DNA of 64,000 nt, taken from positions 54,741,384-54,805,383 of the forward strand of contig CM067367.1 of the NCBI GenBank assembly GCA_034401795.1. The letters run 5' to 3'. The translations under genes and the position numbers were made by a program. The notes beneath the pieces are model-generated. The model was given only the letters and a program-made list of their open reading frames with translations. It did no database searches and was not told the origin of the DNA. Numbering within the stretch: the first letter of the stretch is position 1; each line of letters opens with the position of its first letter. Shown here piece by piece: positions 34,400 to 45,539 of this stretch. The DNA is from Chaetoderma sp. LZ-2023a (taxonomy: Eukaryota; Mollusca; Caudofoveata; Chaetodermatida; Chaetodermatidae).

Positions 34400-34533
34400 G
34401 TACTTGACAATATGGTAGGATCATCTGTAAGATCAAGGTCTTCTAGACTGGGCATCATCTTCCCATCTGGGAAGATGATAGCCAGCCTAGAAGATCTTGA
34501 TCTTGCAGATAATCTTACCATATTGGTAAGTAC
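34400..34533. repeat. Near-perfect 66-bp-arm hairpin with 2-nt loop
   Basis: The left arm 34400-34465 and right arm 34468-34533 are complementary with about nine mismatches, most of which would be G-U pairs in RNA. The centre is ATCTTCCCATCTGGGAAGAT. It has no coding content. It could be a miniature foldback transposon or a precursor of small RNAs. Confidence 0.93.
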
Positions 34534-36180
34534 ACGAGGCTATGTGTAGGCGAAGGAGGTGTCGGTGAATAAATTAGTTCTAATCAGTGTTATGGACTAA
34601 AATACCATCATATAAATTGTATGGGAAATGTAGTTTCTATTACCCTCTACTCTATGGAGCACCAGTACTTGGCTACTGCCTTATATAGAAAAAGGATTGC
34701 ATAATATAGACCGATCTATCATCGGATAGACAAGATGAAAATACAAAAATCGAGATTTAGTTAACCGCTGAATCACATGTAATAGTATCATATACATGCA
34801 GGCCTATTACTGAATAATAATCAGACAACGTGTGAAAAACTATGAAATACTATTAACGTAAAATTATAAACAACAGTATATAACATGCATATGAAAGGTT
34901 ACCCCTATTTCTAACATTCAAGATTTTTCTTAAAAGAAGATTTTATTTTACTTGTGTCATTAGCTGTCATGCTGTCTTTTATAGTAAAGGCATGTACAAT
35001 AGATTTACAATCACACACTAATTACAGGTAATACCATCGTGTACTTAAACAAAACGATATGACAGTCAGCCGGCTGAGTAACACCACTCCTCACACCCTA
35101 CACCCCGAACCCCACCCCATGCTGCCAGCGACAAGTGATTAGCGGATATGATTCATGGTTTTGAGATATTTTAATAGACATGGCTAGGTAATCATGTTCA
35201 CTGCATTTTGATTGTGGATCATTTTTACACCGGGGGGGGGGGGGGGTTGGGCGGGGGATGGGGGGGGGGGCACCCGAGCATCTAGGGATTAACACCGCTG
35301 CCAGTAATGGGAAAATAGCAGGAAAAAAGGAAACTGAAAGAAAAGATTACGGTGGGTGGGTCTAGAAATGTCCTGCAAAAATAGCCAAGTGTCGGCATTT
35401 TTCCTGACACCCACTCGGTTGGGTAGCATATTTCTCCGGGAACCCCCCCCCCACCCCTGATTTATTGACTATCTGCGAAGATGGTCTACGTCTGCAGCAA
35501 AAAATGAACCATGGCTCATTTTATCCATCTACAGACTGCATGAAATTTCGACGTTATCCATTAATTTCATTCCTGTACGTCATTGCATATAAAGGTCGCA
35601 TAACATGTGTATGCAGGATGAAGAATCTGGGTGGCGAAGCTGCTGGATCGATGGGAGAATCTGAAAGTGCTGTAAAATTATGGTTTATGAATGATGGAGC
35701 ACGGGCTCTGTGTTAACTACTGAATTCATGACTGCCGAACTATGCGGTTGCTGTTTACAAAATATTAGATATGAATCTGTGAACATGTATCTGGAACCAT
35801 GATTTCACGCATCACTACGTTGAATCACCGTCTACCTTCATTATGATACAAGGACATCTAAATGCGAATGCTGTTTTTCTTCGTTGTAACCACCATGGCT
35901 GGATAAAGAATATGACAAGTGCCAAAAGTACTGACGTCACAGTAAGAATTGTCAAGTGTGCCTGTCTTATGGACCAACGACCTTGCTTGGCTTGCAACCA
36001 CCGGTCAAAGGGTTTCCTGTGATTCCAGGCACCTGCCCAGATACACTTACGCTTCTCACTCTCTGCGCTTGTTTCATTGATCGATCTACTTCACCATGAG
36101 ACTCGTTTCGCTCACCTCTAATACCATACCACTCTGTAACCCTAGCATACTCTCGAAGAGACACCAACTATGTTAGTGAC
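34534..36180. other. Unassigned DNA with G-rich and C-rich tracts
   Basis: It holds a poly-G block (35232-35271) and a C-tract (35443-35451). A plus-strand open frame at 35465-35716 is discussed among rejected items. No exon with both splice sites could be established on the minus strand. Confidence 0.45.
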
Positions 36181-36189
36181 CTTCCTACC

Positions 36190-36367
36190 AGCGACTCACT
36201 CGCTCGCTCCCTCCCTCCTCTCGCTCGCGCACGCACACGTGCGCGCCCACCCACCCACTCACTCACTCACTCATTCACTCACTCACTAACTCACTCACTC
36301 ACTCACTCACTCACTCACTCACTCACTCACTCACTCACTCACTCACTCACTCACTCACTCACTCACC

Positions 36368-36411
<44 letters not shown>

Positions 36412-36445
36412 CGCGCGCGCGCACACGCACGCACGCACGCACCAA
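36190..36445. repeat. Compound microsatellite: (ACTC)n, (TC)n, (GC/CA)n
   Basis: ACTC units fill about 36256-36366, TC dinucleotides about 36369-36408, and GCGC/GCAC units follow to about 36442. Confidence 0.95.
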
Positions 36446-36825
36446 CGCACACACCAACGCATGTCAATTCGCCCTTCAATATTCATTAAAAAGCGTCATT
36501 GCTGAACGCTTTTGTTGTATAGGACAACAAAACCTGCATTCTCCTCATTATTCTCCTCTATTAATTATGGCTACTCATTACACATATTATCCTGATATTA
36601 CTATAAGTCTTACGTACGTTGAAGTACATTATTTGGAAGAAGCAATGGTGGTTCATTGTAGAATGCTGAGCATCCTGTTTTATAGTCCCTTTTGCAGTCG
36701 AGGAGACTGTGCTCTCTGCCAGTGCATTCAGGCGACCAGGAAAGACCAAGCCATGGTGGCTTCCATGATAAGGCGGTAGGCCTGCGCAAGGAAATTAAGA
36801 TATAAGATACCAGTAATATAAGTAC

Positions 36826-36923
36826 CCTAATAAACGCAGGTTATTAGGCCGGTACTAGACCAATATCGGGCCAATGCGACCGGGCATTGGTCCAGTACTG
36901 GTCCAGATGCCTACGTTATTACG
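36826..36923. repeat. Imperfect foldback (about 98 bp)
   Basis: TAATAAACGCAGG at the left mirrors CCTACGTTATTA at the right. Inner blocks GCCGGTACTAGACCAAT and ATTGGTCCAGTACTGGTCC also pair. Arms have several mismatches and a small offset. Confidence 0.7.
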
Positions 36924-36986
36924 TATGCATTCAAGTATCTGACATTGATGCTTAAAATACGTTAAACTACATTTCTATTTGTACGG

Positions 36987-37078
36987 GTACTGGAATAGGT
37001 ACGGATACGGCGAAAACCAAAACATACCTGCATGTTTTTTTGCTGTCCGTATCCGTACCCATTGTATGTAACCGTATC
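36987..37078. repeat. Short inverted repeat with a third partial copy
   Basis: GGTACGGATACGG (36997-37009) is complementary to CCGTATCCGTACC (37047-37059). A further CCGTATCCGTGC follows at about 37072, so the unit is repeated as well as inverted. Confidence 0.7.
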
Positions 37079-38017
37079 CGTGCAAATTTCTCTTAAACTG
37101 GGCATCCTTGTGGACGTGATTCGTGTTCTGTGTTCGTGTCTGTATCTGTGTCAGTGTGGGCGTGAAGTGAACATCCATATATCAGTGAAAACACGTGCGT
37201 CCGTGCATCGAATGTTGTCTTTTTCACATGCAATGACCTAGCTTGATTAACAATAAAGCCGGACATGTACAAAAATTCGTGTACATGCACGGTCATCACA
37301 TGAATAATGTATATATAGACAAGGTCGGAAAAGGCTATTAGGATAGGCTGTAATCAGCAGCCTATCACGAAAAAGCATGGATATGTATCAACTAAATAAT
37401 ATACTGAACCTCAAGTGGATAGATGCATCTTCCAAACGGTGCATAAATTTAGGTCAACAACACGCCTATAATTACACAATATATCAAATACTTGGCAGAA
37501 ATACGATAAAATTTCACCGTCGAACGTATACATTTTACCGACTCCACGGTTTTGATAACAACAGCGAACCTTGGAGTCAGGTAATTGAGCAATAGCATAT
37601 TTGGGGCCCACCATTTAAACACGATCGTTCGCAGCGTGCAATAGAAATGAATGATTATAAATCTATATCCAGTAACATTGGGTTTCAACAGGAGTTTTTC
37701 ACAACAGAACTTATATTAGCTATATTTGTGGGAGTTTTTATGGTTGTCACTTTCCGGATTTTCTTTCTCGTCGGGCTTCTCTGATAACTTAGGTATGTAG
37801 GACTAGTTGTATATAGGACGGATTGACTGGATATTTTAACATTTGTAACTAGGGACTCGATTCCACCAAATGGAACCGGATAACTGCTCTAACGAACTTG
37901 AACATTTTGGCGATTCTCTGGCTCAGGCTATCACTATTGTCGGGTACCAGCTTAGTACGACGTCACGCTAAAAGTACCAGCTTACGCTAAAAGTGCCTAT
38001 GATCTCTACATCAGAAA
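37079..38017. other. Unassigned DNA
   Basis: Several short open frames on both strands without domains. GTACACGAATTTTTGTACAT-like inverted words near 37265-37285 are the only local structure seen. Confidence 0.45.
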
Positions 38018-38405
38018 TTCACCTTTCCAGAGTACCCACCCATCATATGACATCATAGTGAACTGCGTGATGTGTATAATGACAACATAATGAATGACGT
38101 CACGATAAGTACGTCACGAACGTATATTTGAAGACGGTCTATGGTTGTTGTAAAAATTGTTTGCTTTTACTATTTAATAAATATTCAGTTGAATATTTTG
38201 AAACTAATTTGACTGGGCGCTGTTGCTGCCATAGGCAGCAACAGCACCCAGTCAAATTAGTTACAAAATATTGAACAGCTTCCCTGTATAGTTTTCAGGA
38301 AATTGATGGCTAGGGCATTTGGGGATCGATCAATTCCAACACGGCGAGGTGTGGGCGGAGCTTAGCTAGTGATGGCGGGGCATGGCTAAAAATGGAAGGG
38401 TTCAT
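38018..38405 (-). mobile_element. MITE copy H
   Basis: Full-length copy in reverse orientation. The hairpin CTGTTGCTGCCATAGGCAGC is complete. The splice-donor-like site reads CAGGGAAG in the element's sense strand, changed from CAGGTAAG. The element end nearest 38400 is CATGGCTAAAAATGGAAGG. Confidence 0.92.
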
Positions 38406-39800
38406 TGGAAGAGCATGTAGCCATTTATTTTGATGGCCGGTATTGTCATCCACAGAGGATATCGCTATTCCAGAAAAAACACCCCATAGGTGGTAGGTAA
38501 ATCTAACCATTTAAAAACGTCATCAACATGGCGCATACTATCACTTAGTGAAAGTATTGGAACTGTATGATGAAGTTTTACAAATTGTAACTGGATGAGA
38601 AACAGGTTCAACGTTACTTCAGACTGCCTAGAGAGCAGTTAAAGCAACGGACACAGACCATTTATAAGGTACAAATGGATGCCCGACTTTATTGTTAATC
38701 AAATAATATATACACACACACCAGTCGCATACCTTTCCGTATCAGCACCCGCTAATCTCAGTCTTGGAGCAGAACCGGTGAACTTACGGAGAACAATTCC
38801 AGGTTCTGACAAGACGGAGTGGTGCAGTATATAGACGATGCGGCAAAAAAATCCGGGAAACTCCAGAAACAATAGCAAACATGAAAATTAGACAATTTCT
38901 CGGAAACCACAGACCCGATTTCCTTCAATTTTAACACAATAATGCTTATGTGCACTAGGATTTACGAAAATCATTCAAAGACTCTGAAATTTGCATCTGT
39001 TCTACTGAAAAGTATTAAAAAGTGACTGAGTATTGGTTTTGCAGTTACAATTGGTCATGTTGTATTTACCATGTTGAAATCGTGGTCTACGATACTAACC
39101 TTTGTTGTGTTGAAACTTGAAATGTGAAGCAATCCTGCCCGAGTATTTTCCGCAAAACCGTCTTTTCGGATTTCTTTTTTTAAAAGATTTTTCTGGAGGA
39201 TTCCCTCAGTTTACTGTATCTTATTATGTTAAAATTTGAGGCACATTGGAGCAGAAATCTCCTAGATATAGACGCAGATGGACGGACCGACCGACAGACC
39301 AATATATATATATATTAGCATCCGTCACTGCATGTGGTAACTTTAGTCGGCATTTACATAAATGTACCTTTGTTGTGTCGAGCAAAGACAGTTATTAAGA
39401 ATATACCAACATTCGTGTACATGCACGGTCATCACAGGAATTATCCCTCCCATTCAGGTACGCCAATTTGTACATGAACAAATGCTACCTATCATGTCGA
39501 TGGCATATTCAAGCTACCATATAGGTACAGACTTTATTATATCTATCTGTCGTGATTTACTGTACTGTGCAACACAGTGGATGCTGTAGAACAGGAATTC
39601 TATAGAAGTATGTCTCAGCTGCCTCCTCAATAAGTCAATAAGCCTCTGCTGAAAGATCCATGTTCGGTCAATATAAATGTTGACTCTGGATTGAGGAACT
39701 GACCTCAATGCCATCATATTGTATTCATTTAGTATACTCCCAAATGTTTGTGTGAATGCAGAGCAAAAATATAACAATTAAAAAACACTCTCCCTTACAA
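38406..39800. other. Unassigned DNA
   Basis: A GACGGACCGACCGACAGACC patch is followed by (AT)n (39280-39315). A minus-strand open frame at 39514-39777 was considered as the missing SRCR second half and rejected. Confidence 0.45.
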
Positions 39801-39802
39801 CC

Positions 39803-39893
39803 AGGTTGGGTGGGGTGGGTGGGAATGTGGGGGGGGGGGCGTGGGTGGGGGGGCGTGGGTGGTGGGGGGGGGGGGGGGCGTGAGGGGAGGGGG
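39803..39893. repeat. G-rich low-complexity tract
   Basis: Runs of G interrupted by CGTGGGT units. It could form G-quadruplex on the plus strand. The proline/histidine-rich minus-strand frame across it is an artefact. Confidence 0.9.
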
Positions 39894-40212
39894 TGACCGC
39901 TGAGAATGCCTAATTATATATAAATCAATAATAATTGCAAACTGCAAACTGGTTAATTTGTAGCCAACCCGTAGCGAAAAAAAATTCGAATATGGATACG
40001 CATACGCATACGCGTTAATGGAATCCGAGCTTAACGCTATAGTCATGATGGTGAAAATTGTTAAGTTCATTTCTTAAATATTATGGTCAAATTTACTTTT
40101 TTATCTATCATTCAATAACTATATATTTATCTTCCCTTGATCATGGCTCATGGGCGTGTTCTAACACCTGCAAAACGCCCCTTTGATTACACGACTGCAT
40201 GGAAGAACTTAC

Positions 40213-40375
40213 ATTACCTGTTGATGACGGCTGATCTCCTCAACACATGTAGATCTTCCATTGTAAAATTTCGATCGCAGAGGTTCAAAGTTTAAGCCAT
40301 TGTACGACACCTGAAGTAGGGAGAGATTGGAATCTTCGACCGGCGATAACAGAGCATGCGCACTTCCAGATGTAT
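40213..40375 (-). CDS. SRCR first-half exon (domain b), diverged
   Basis: The translation holds SGSAHALLSPVEDSNLSLLQ, VSYNGLNFEP and GRSTCVEEISRHQQV. It aligns with the sister first-half exon 17410-17593 around LLVSYYG and the single cysteine ten residues before the exon end. Like 21798-21975 it lacks the earlier cysteine. The acceptor CTATGATTTCAG gives phase 1 entry. The donor TAAT|GTAAGT gives the expected phase 2 exit; an alternative CAG|GTAATG five bases earlier would be phase 0. The 163-bp frame is open. No matching second-half exon was found between 22 and 40 kb. The SRCR identity rests on phase, position, strand and weak motif match. Confidence 0.6.
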
Positions 40376-40639
40376 CTGAAATCATAGAGCATCTATTAAT
40401 AATAAAAAAAATAAGTGTAGACATAAACAATAGACTCAATAGCATAAGGTAAACTAGTGAACAAGGCCTTAAAACTGGCTCGATCTAGCCATGAGCTAAC
40501 AGAATGTGACGAGTAACTTCATGAAGGTATCCATGATAGCGTGTGTTACTGGCTCGCTACTGGCTAATACCGGGTCGTATTCATCTTGTTTTGTTTCAGT
40601 GCCGGCCCATTACCTGCGTTATCAGGAATAGACTCGGTT

Positions 40640-41215
40640 GACCCTATATCTAGGTCCCATTCAGGCCGTATCTAGGCAGCTTATTTCTGTCTATTGCGAT
40701 TTAAGGTGCATATTCACACCATAATTCCCGAAAATAAAATGGTTAAATTGCATACTTTTAGAGGCTTTAATTGCGTGCCCAGATGTAATGAAACGAAATA
40801 AATCTTAACATATGGTCTATTTCAGTACTTATAAATTAATATAATATTTTTAGTTGCAATTTTGAATTAGGGACCCGTGTTTCTAATTAAATTTCACAGC
40901 TTCAAAAATTATATTAATTTGTTTGGAATGAAATCATCATATGTTAACATTTATTTCACCTCATTACAGTGAGATACTCAAATTAAGCCTCTAAAAGTAT
41001 GCAATTTTAATAATTTTATTTTGAATCATTTACGATGAATATGCACCTTTAACTTTCCCTAATCTTAAGACCGGTGCCTATTTATACTCTTGAGTGGAGA
41101 GAAGACACGGCAAGGAAGTAGATTTATCATACCTCCACCACTGAGGCGTGAACCAAGTTGAGTTTGTCGAGAGCACTAACCACTAAATTAAGCCGCATCC
41201 CCAAATAGTACATTC
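40640..41215. repeat. Dispersed repeat split by a foldback element
   Basis: The blocks shared with 18641-18923 lie at about 40650-40674 and 41077-41105, on either side of the foldback 40703-41048. The repeat is therefore older than the foldback. Confidence 0.65.
40703..41048. mobile_element. Foldback element with about 110-130-bp arms
   Basis: AAGGTGCATATTC at 40703 is inverted as GAATATGCACCTT ending at 41048. TTGCATACTTTTAGAGGC pairs with GCCTCTAAAAGTATGCAA, and AAATCTTAACATATG pairs with CATATGTTAACATTT. The roughly 110-bp centre is AT-rich. There is no coding sequence. A second copy lies at 7285-7711, interrupted by a retroposon. Confidence 0.88.
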
Positions 41216-41968
41216 ACTAGCCCTAGTGATTACATTCTAGCCTATACTTGTAAGATTCAGCTCGATTCACGATGGGACGTCAAAACAGGGATTTTCGGCG
41301 TGAAACGGCATTACAACAAAAATGGCGGAGAAATTAAACGAACGTATAATGACGGAAAATAAGTACCGGTATTTACTTTCACATGTGTGTGTGTGTGGAA
41401 ATTTGGATCGTTATTATTTTATATCGTGATTATTTCGACCTTTGCAATGTTGATTGCATTAATTATTGAGTGATATATTAATGGGGAGTGGAAGGGGTGG
41501 GGTGGGGGGGATTGCAAATGATACATCATGAATAAAGCATTTGCACCAGTCTCCCTGTGTGATATCTGAGATAATGGAGATTGATACCCTGTCTATACTA
41601 TAATCTTGGTAGGTTATCTGTTCGTGTATCAGGGACAGATCTGCCTTTTGCAATGTGCTAGCCAATAAAGTAGCCATATACCATTTTTGTTAGCCAAATA
41701 GTAAATATTCTAGCCACATCCTTACTTCAATGTCTCTTATAAACATGTTTGCAGTCACTCATCATCAGTCAATACGATCCATTTTATAGTCTATGGCTTT
41801 AGTTTTCTTGTCGGCTTTGTGTCCTGTCCATGTTGTTCGATGGCAGCAGCACGGGTGCTTAAGGCTGTGTATGTTACATATAATGAATTTTAAAGTTGTA
41901 TTTGTAATGTTGCCCTACATACACAGCTACGTTTCTCTCTAAATAAAAAATATATGTTTAGTTTATCG
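41216..41968. other. Unassigned DNA
   Basis: GGGGTGGGG patch at about 41488-41512. Short minus-strand open frame (41459-41677) without domain. Confidence 0.45.
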
Positions 41969-42132
41969 TTACCGCTAAAGGATATCTAAAGAATGTGCAA
42001 AGAACAAATATTGATGTTATTGTATACTTTTCACATTTTCTGTGGACGATTGAAATCCCTAGATGACCTTTAAAAATTTCAACTTTTAATATCTGAGACC
42101 CTGTAATTTTCACCAGCCTGTATAAAGAACTG
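41969..42132 (-). CDS. Possible SRCR first-half-like exon or exon relic
   Basis: The minus strand reads RLVKITGSQILKVEIFKGHL, then a cysteine (HRKC), then SIFVLCTFFRYPLA. The order R-L-V, L-x-V-E-I-F, C, V-L-C resembles an SRCR N-terminal half. An acceptor CAGTTCTTTATACAG and a donor GCG|GTAACG bound it, but the phases (2 in, 0 out) break the rule of the other first-half exons. It may be a degenerate exon, or chance in AT-rich DNA. Confidence 0.3.
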
Positions 42133-43294
42133 TTTAAAAAAAAGTTACAGTGCTTATCACACACAAGAATATATATGTAGATTCTAAGTTATTTTGTATA
42201 AAGACCCGAGTTCGTATTTCAAAGATGTTATTTAAAGATTTAAAATGTAGTTTGTAGGCAAGTCATAGTAAAAGAATCTGACACTGAACACAATTATTCA
42301 GAAGAATATCAAATAGAAACCAAATGATTTATTTACCCATCATACTTTATTAGTGGTATTCAAGGCAATAATTGACACCATACAACTAATGTTACACACT
42401 CAAATAAGTTTTGAAAGATGATAGCAGTTAGCGTGTATTAAAATGGAATTAGACATAAAACATAATCTTGATTCAGAAATATGCAAATCACTTTCAAATT
42501 GAAAATAAAATTACACTGCGTTAACATAGTATTACTCATGTCTTAATAATTTCAGCAACAAGTATTACTACATGATATATGCATCATTTAGCATATGGTT
42601 TGTAGGCAACATGTGGTTCGTAGGCAAGATTGTACCTGTGTATAAACTCTAGCCATTACCTCAACATTCAACGGTTTTAGAACATGTCATATTTGTAGTA
42701 CAACAACTGTGTGTAATTGTTTTAAATCACTGTGGTTTCTGAGATTCGATGTCTATTCTTATACTAATACTAAAAGGAAATGTGTTCATGTTATAATCTG
42801 ACATTAATATGTCTACAGGAGAATAGTCAGAAGGGAAATAGCCCATACCACTACCACTAGCTAATTATTAATTTCTTACACATCTAAATACTAATTGCAT
42901 ATGTATAACATTTCATAGAAAAGATTTACGTTATTTTGAGCATATGTTAGCAACAATTGTTTTGTAAGTAACGTAATTCTCTGCATATTTATGTTGCATC
43001 ATTCATAAATATATTCTTGGTTTCCTTAATTGCAAAGTGTGTTATTCCTTTTGACACGTGACAACAAGTTACTACCTGAGTAATATACACATGGCTGAGC
43101 AGCTGATCTAACTGTTGTTGCTTACCAGTGTCACTGTTATTATTCTGAAGAAAGGAAGACTAGCCTCATTGTCACAATTTCAATTTATCTCGGGAATGCT
43201 CCGTGAATGAAACATTGAGATCAGTTTCAATTACGTCTAAATCTAGAACCAGGAAAATACACCTCTTAGCTTCATACAGTGGGAAGCGTTGAGA
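42133..43294. other. AT-rich unassigned DNA
   Basis: No open frame of interest and no recognisable repeat boundary. Confidence 0.5.
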
Positions 43295-43617
43295 TCACCC
43301 TGGTAGTACCGAAGTAGATGTACCTAGAGCATCCACAATAGGTGATGTTTCTCCCACAAATGCATATGACCATGAAATGCCATCAACATACAATAGTTCA
43401 ATGACATGGGCAGCTAATATTGGTCCATCTTCAACATGCACGTGTTCGACTGTGGAACATCTTTTAAACCAGCTTGCATTTGATCTGAATTCTTGAATAT
43501 CTGCCAAAGATGTCGCTTTAAGCTCATCTTTCTCACCTCAACAGCTTTCAGCATTATATTGTTGATAATCGAATCATTGAAATTATTGTTAACTCTCTGC
43601 CATTTACAAAATGCCAA
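43295..43617 (-). other. Two adjoining minus-strand open frames, unknown
   Basis: Frames at 43414-43617 (CKWQRVNNNFNDSIINNIML) and 43295-43507 (VHVEDGPILAAHVIELLYVD) overlap in different phases and have protein-like composition. They may be a frameshifted relic of one coding sequence. I do not recognise the family. Confidence 0.25.
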
Positions 43618-43684
43618 TGATTGTTTGGGAATGACAGAATATTAACACAGAGCTGGGTTGGCGAAGTACTGAATCCTCTGACAG

Positions 43685-44325
43685 CTTTTTATCTCACCCC
43701 ACCCCCACTCCACCCCACCCCCACCCCACCCAGGTCTGGAAGACGGGTGGGGGGGATATAGCGATCAACATGTCCGTCTGTCCGTACATCTGTCCATCCG
43801 TCCGTCTGTCCCAGTCTTGTCAACGGAACTCCTCCTAGAGGCCTCAATGGATTAACTTAAAATTTCGTCCACATTATAAGTATCATGTGCAGATGTGCAT
43901 GTGCTTTTTTCACGGCCAAAAAATTATTCACTGCAGGGTTATCCCCCTTTAAATAACTTAAAGCTGATACATAAACTGCATTGCCAATCATTTCTTGTCA
44001 ACGCAACTCCTACAGTTTAGCTCCATTTCTTTTGAAAAGGTATGCATCCGCTATCCGTATAACGGTACGGCCATCCTCTGTCCAAAATGTGTGTATGTCC
44101 CTCTGTCGATCTGTCCATCTCTGACAATCATGTCCGTCTGTCCATCCGTCCGTCTGTCCCAGTCTTGTCAACGGAACTCCTCCTAAAGGTCTCAATGGAT
44201 TAACTTAAAATTTTGTCGACAATATCAGTATCATGTGCAGCTGTGAATGTGCTTTTTTCGCGGCCAAAAAATTATTCCCTACAGAGTTATCACCCTTTAG
44301 ATATCTTAAAGCCGAAACATAAACT
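43685..44325. repeat. Tandem duplication, offset 348 bp, with GTCCGTCT clusters
   Basis: CAGTCTTGTCAACGGAACTC begins at 43812 and again at 44160. The following roughly 150 bp (ATGGATTAACTTAAAATTT, CGGCCAAAAAATTATTC) matches in both. Each copy is preceded by TGTCCGTCTGTCC clusters. A C-rich block (43693-43730) precedes the first. Confidence 0.88.
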
Positions 44326-44840
44326 GCATTACACTTAGTGACAAAGGAGGAGAAACATTTGCCATCTTGATTTTGCGATTTGCTATGTATGTTCACGAGT
44401 TCAGTTAAATTTCTCTTTTCCACAAAGAACTTTCAACTGATTTTCAAAATCATATCCAGGAAAAATGTGATGGCCCCTTTTGGATGAGTGCTGGGCAATG
44501 AGTTAGACTTAGCCTTCATATTTGCATGACAAAATTTGTGAATGAGTGTCTTATACGTTATTAACTCCATTGCTGGTTTGAGAGACTTTTAATAGGGGCA
44601 CACTGTCATCATGCTGAACCCAATACACTTTCATCTCGTTCAGTATATTCTCAAGTGAGGCACTTCAACAGTTCTTGACCAGATCACTTTCTTGGGTAAC
44701 ACATCTCACTCATCATCTGGCGACTGTGGTTGTAGATCACTGTACGTGCTTCATGGCAGTGTTTTGCCGTTTCTCTCTGAACGTAAGTCATTATATCATC
44801 TGCAATGCAAATCCATTGTATGTATAGTCTGTACACACAC
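44326..44840. other. Unassigned DNA
   Basis: Nothing coding recognised. Confidence 0.45.
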
Positions 44841-44913
44841 ACACCCGTCCGCCCGCCCGCCCGCCCGCCCGCCCGCCCGCCCGCCCGCCCGCCCGCCCGC
44901 CCGCCCGCACGCA

Positions 44914-44945
<32 letters not shown>

Positions 44946-44949
44946 CACA
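44832..44949. repeat. Compound microsatellite (AC)n, (CCCG)n, (GCAC)n, (AC)n
   Basis: CCCG units occupy about 44848-44907, GCAC units to about 44933, and AC to 44948. Long open frames on both strands here are repeat artefacts. Confidence 0.96.
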
Positions 44950-45539
44950 TCGGTTGGGGGTGGATGGAGCTGAGAAATGTGGTTGGGGTGGGGTGGGGTG
45001 GGGGAGGGTGTGTGTGTGGAGAGAGCAGAATCTTGGGTTCCCACTTCTGCAGCTCTGCCGACATTGGAAATCGCTGTGTAATAGGCAACATCGCCTCCCA
45101 GTCTTCCTTCAAGATGTGGACTCGTGGTGTTAAAATTCCCATGAAGGTCAAGATGCAACTACACAATACATGTGTTTCAATAATGATGTGCTATTGCAAC
45201 AGCTGGGGAGGCTCCGGAAGCCCTCTTGAACAAACTTGATGCGTGTCACAGCAAATGTCTGCACGCCAGAATAGGACTTCGTCGCTCACAACCAAGTAAC
45301 CCTGGGCCCATGTTAAGTACTGTATATCAAGTGCCCGTTAAACCACAAGCATAGGAAATCCACATGCACTGTAATTAAACGCATAATAGTCCAGTCAATC
45401 TAAGAAATGACCTCGGCAAAATTGCAACATAATTTCTGTCAGTAGATTTATGGTGAAGAAGCAATGACATATTAGCAAAAAAAATCTATCCAAATCTCAC
45501 AGTGGGAAATACATAATTTTATTTGTTATAACCTGCACT
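44950..45539. other. Unassigned DNA
   Basis: GGGGTGGGGTGGG block at about 44984-45010; otherwise nothing recognised. Confidence 0.45.

Noticed and set aside
35465-35716. Plus-strand open frame with YKGRITCVCRMKNLGG and SAVKLWFMND, faintly SRCR-like
   Set aside because: It lies on the opposite strand from the SRCR gene, ends in a stop right after the supposed core, and has no paired splice sites in the right phase.
38693-38790. Minus-strand GSAPRLRLAGADTERYATG resembling an SRCR start
   Set aside because: It runs into a stop within a TG/TA microsatellite and lacks the rest of a first-half exon.
39514-39777. Minus-strand open frame considered as the missing second half of SRCR domain b
   Set aside because: Only two cysteines in the whole frame, one of them near the expected end; no phase 1 donor there, and no tryptophan-cysteine pattern typical of the domain.
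44684-45239. Overlapping open frames of 93-160 codons on both strands
   Set aside because: Most of their length is the CCCG/GCAC/AC microsatellite and GT-rich DNA; repeats stay open in several frames.
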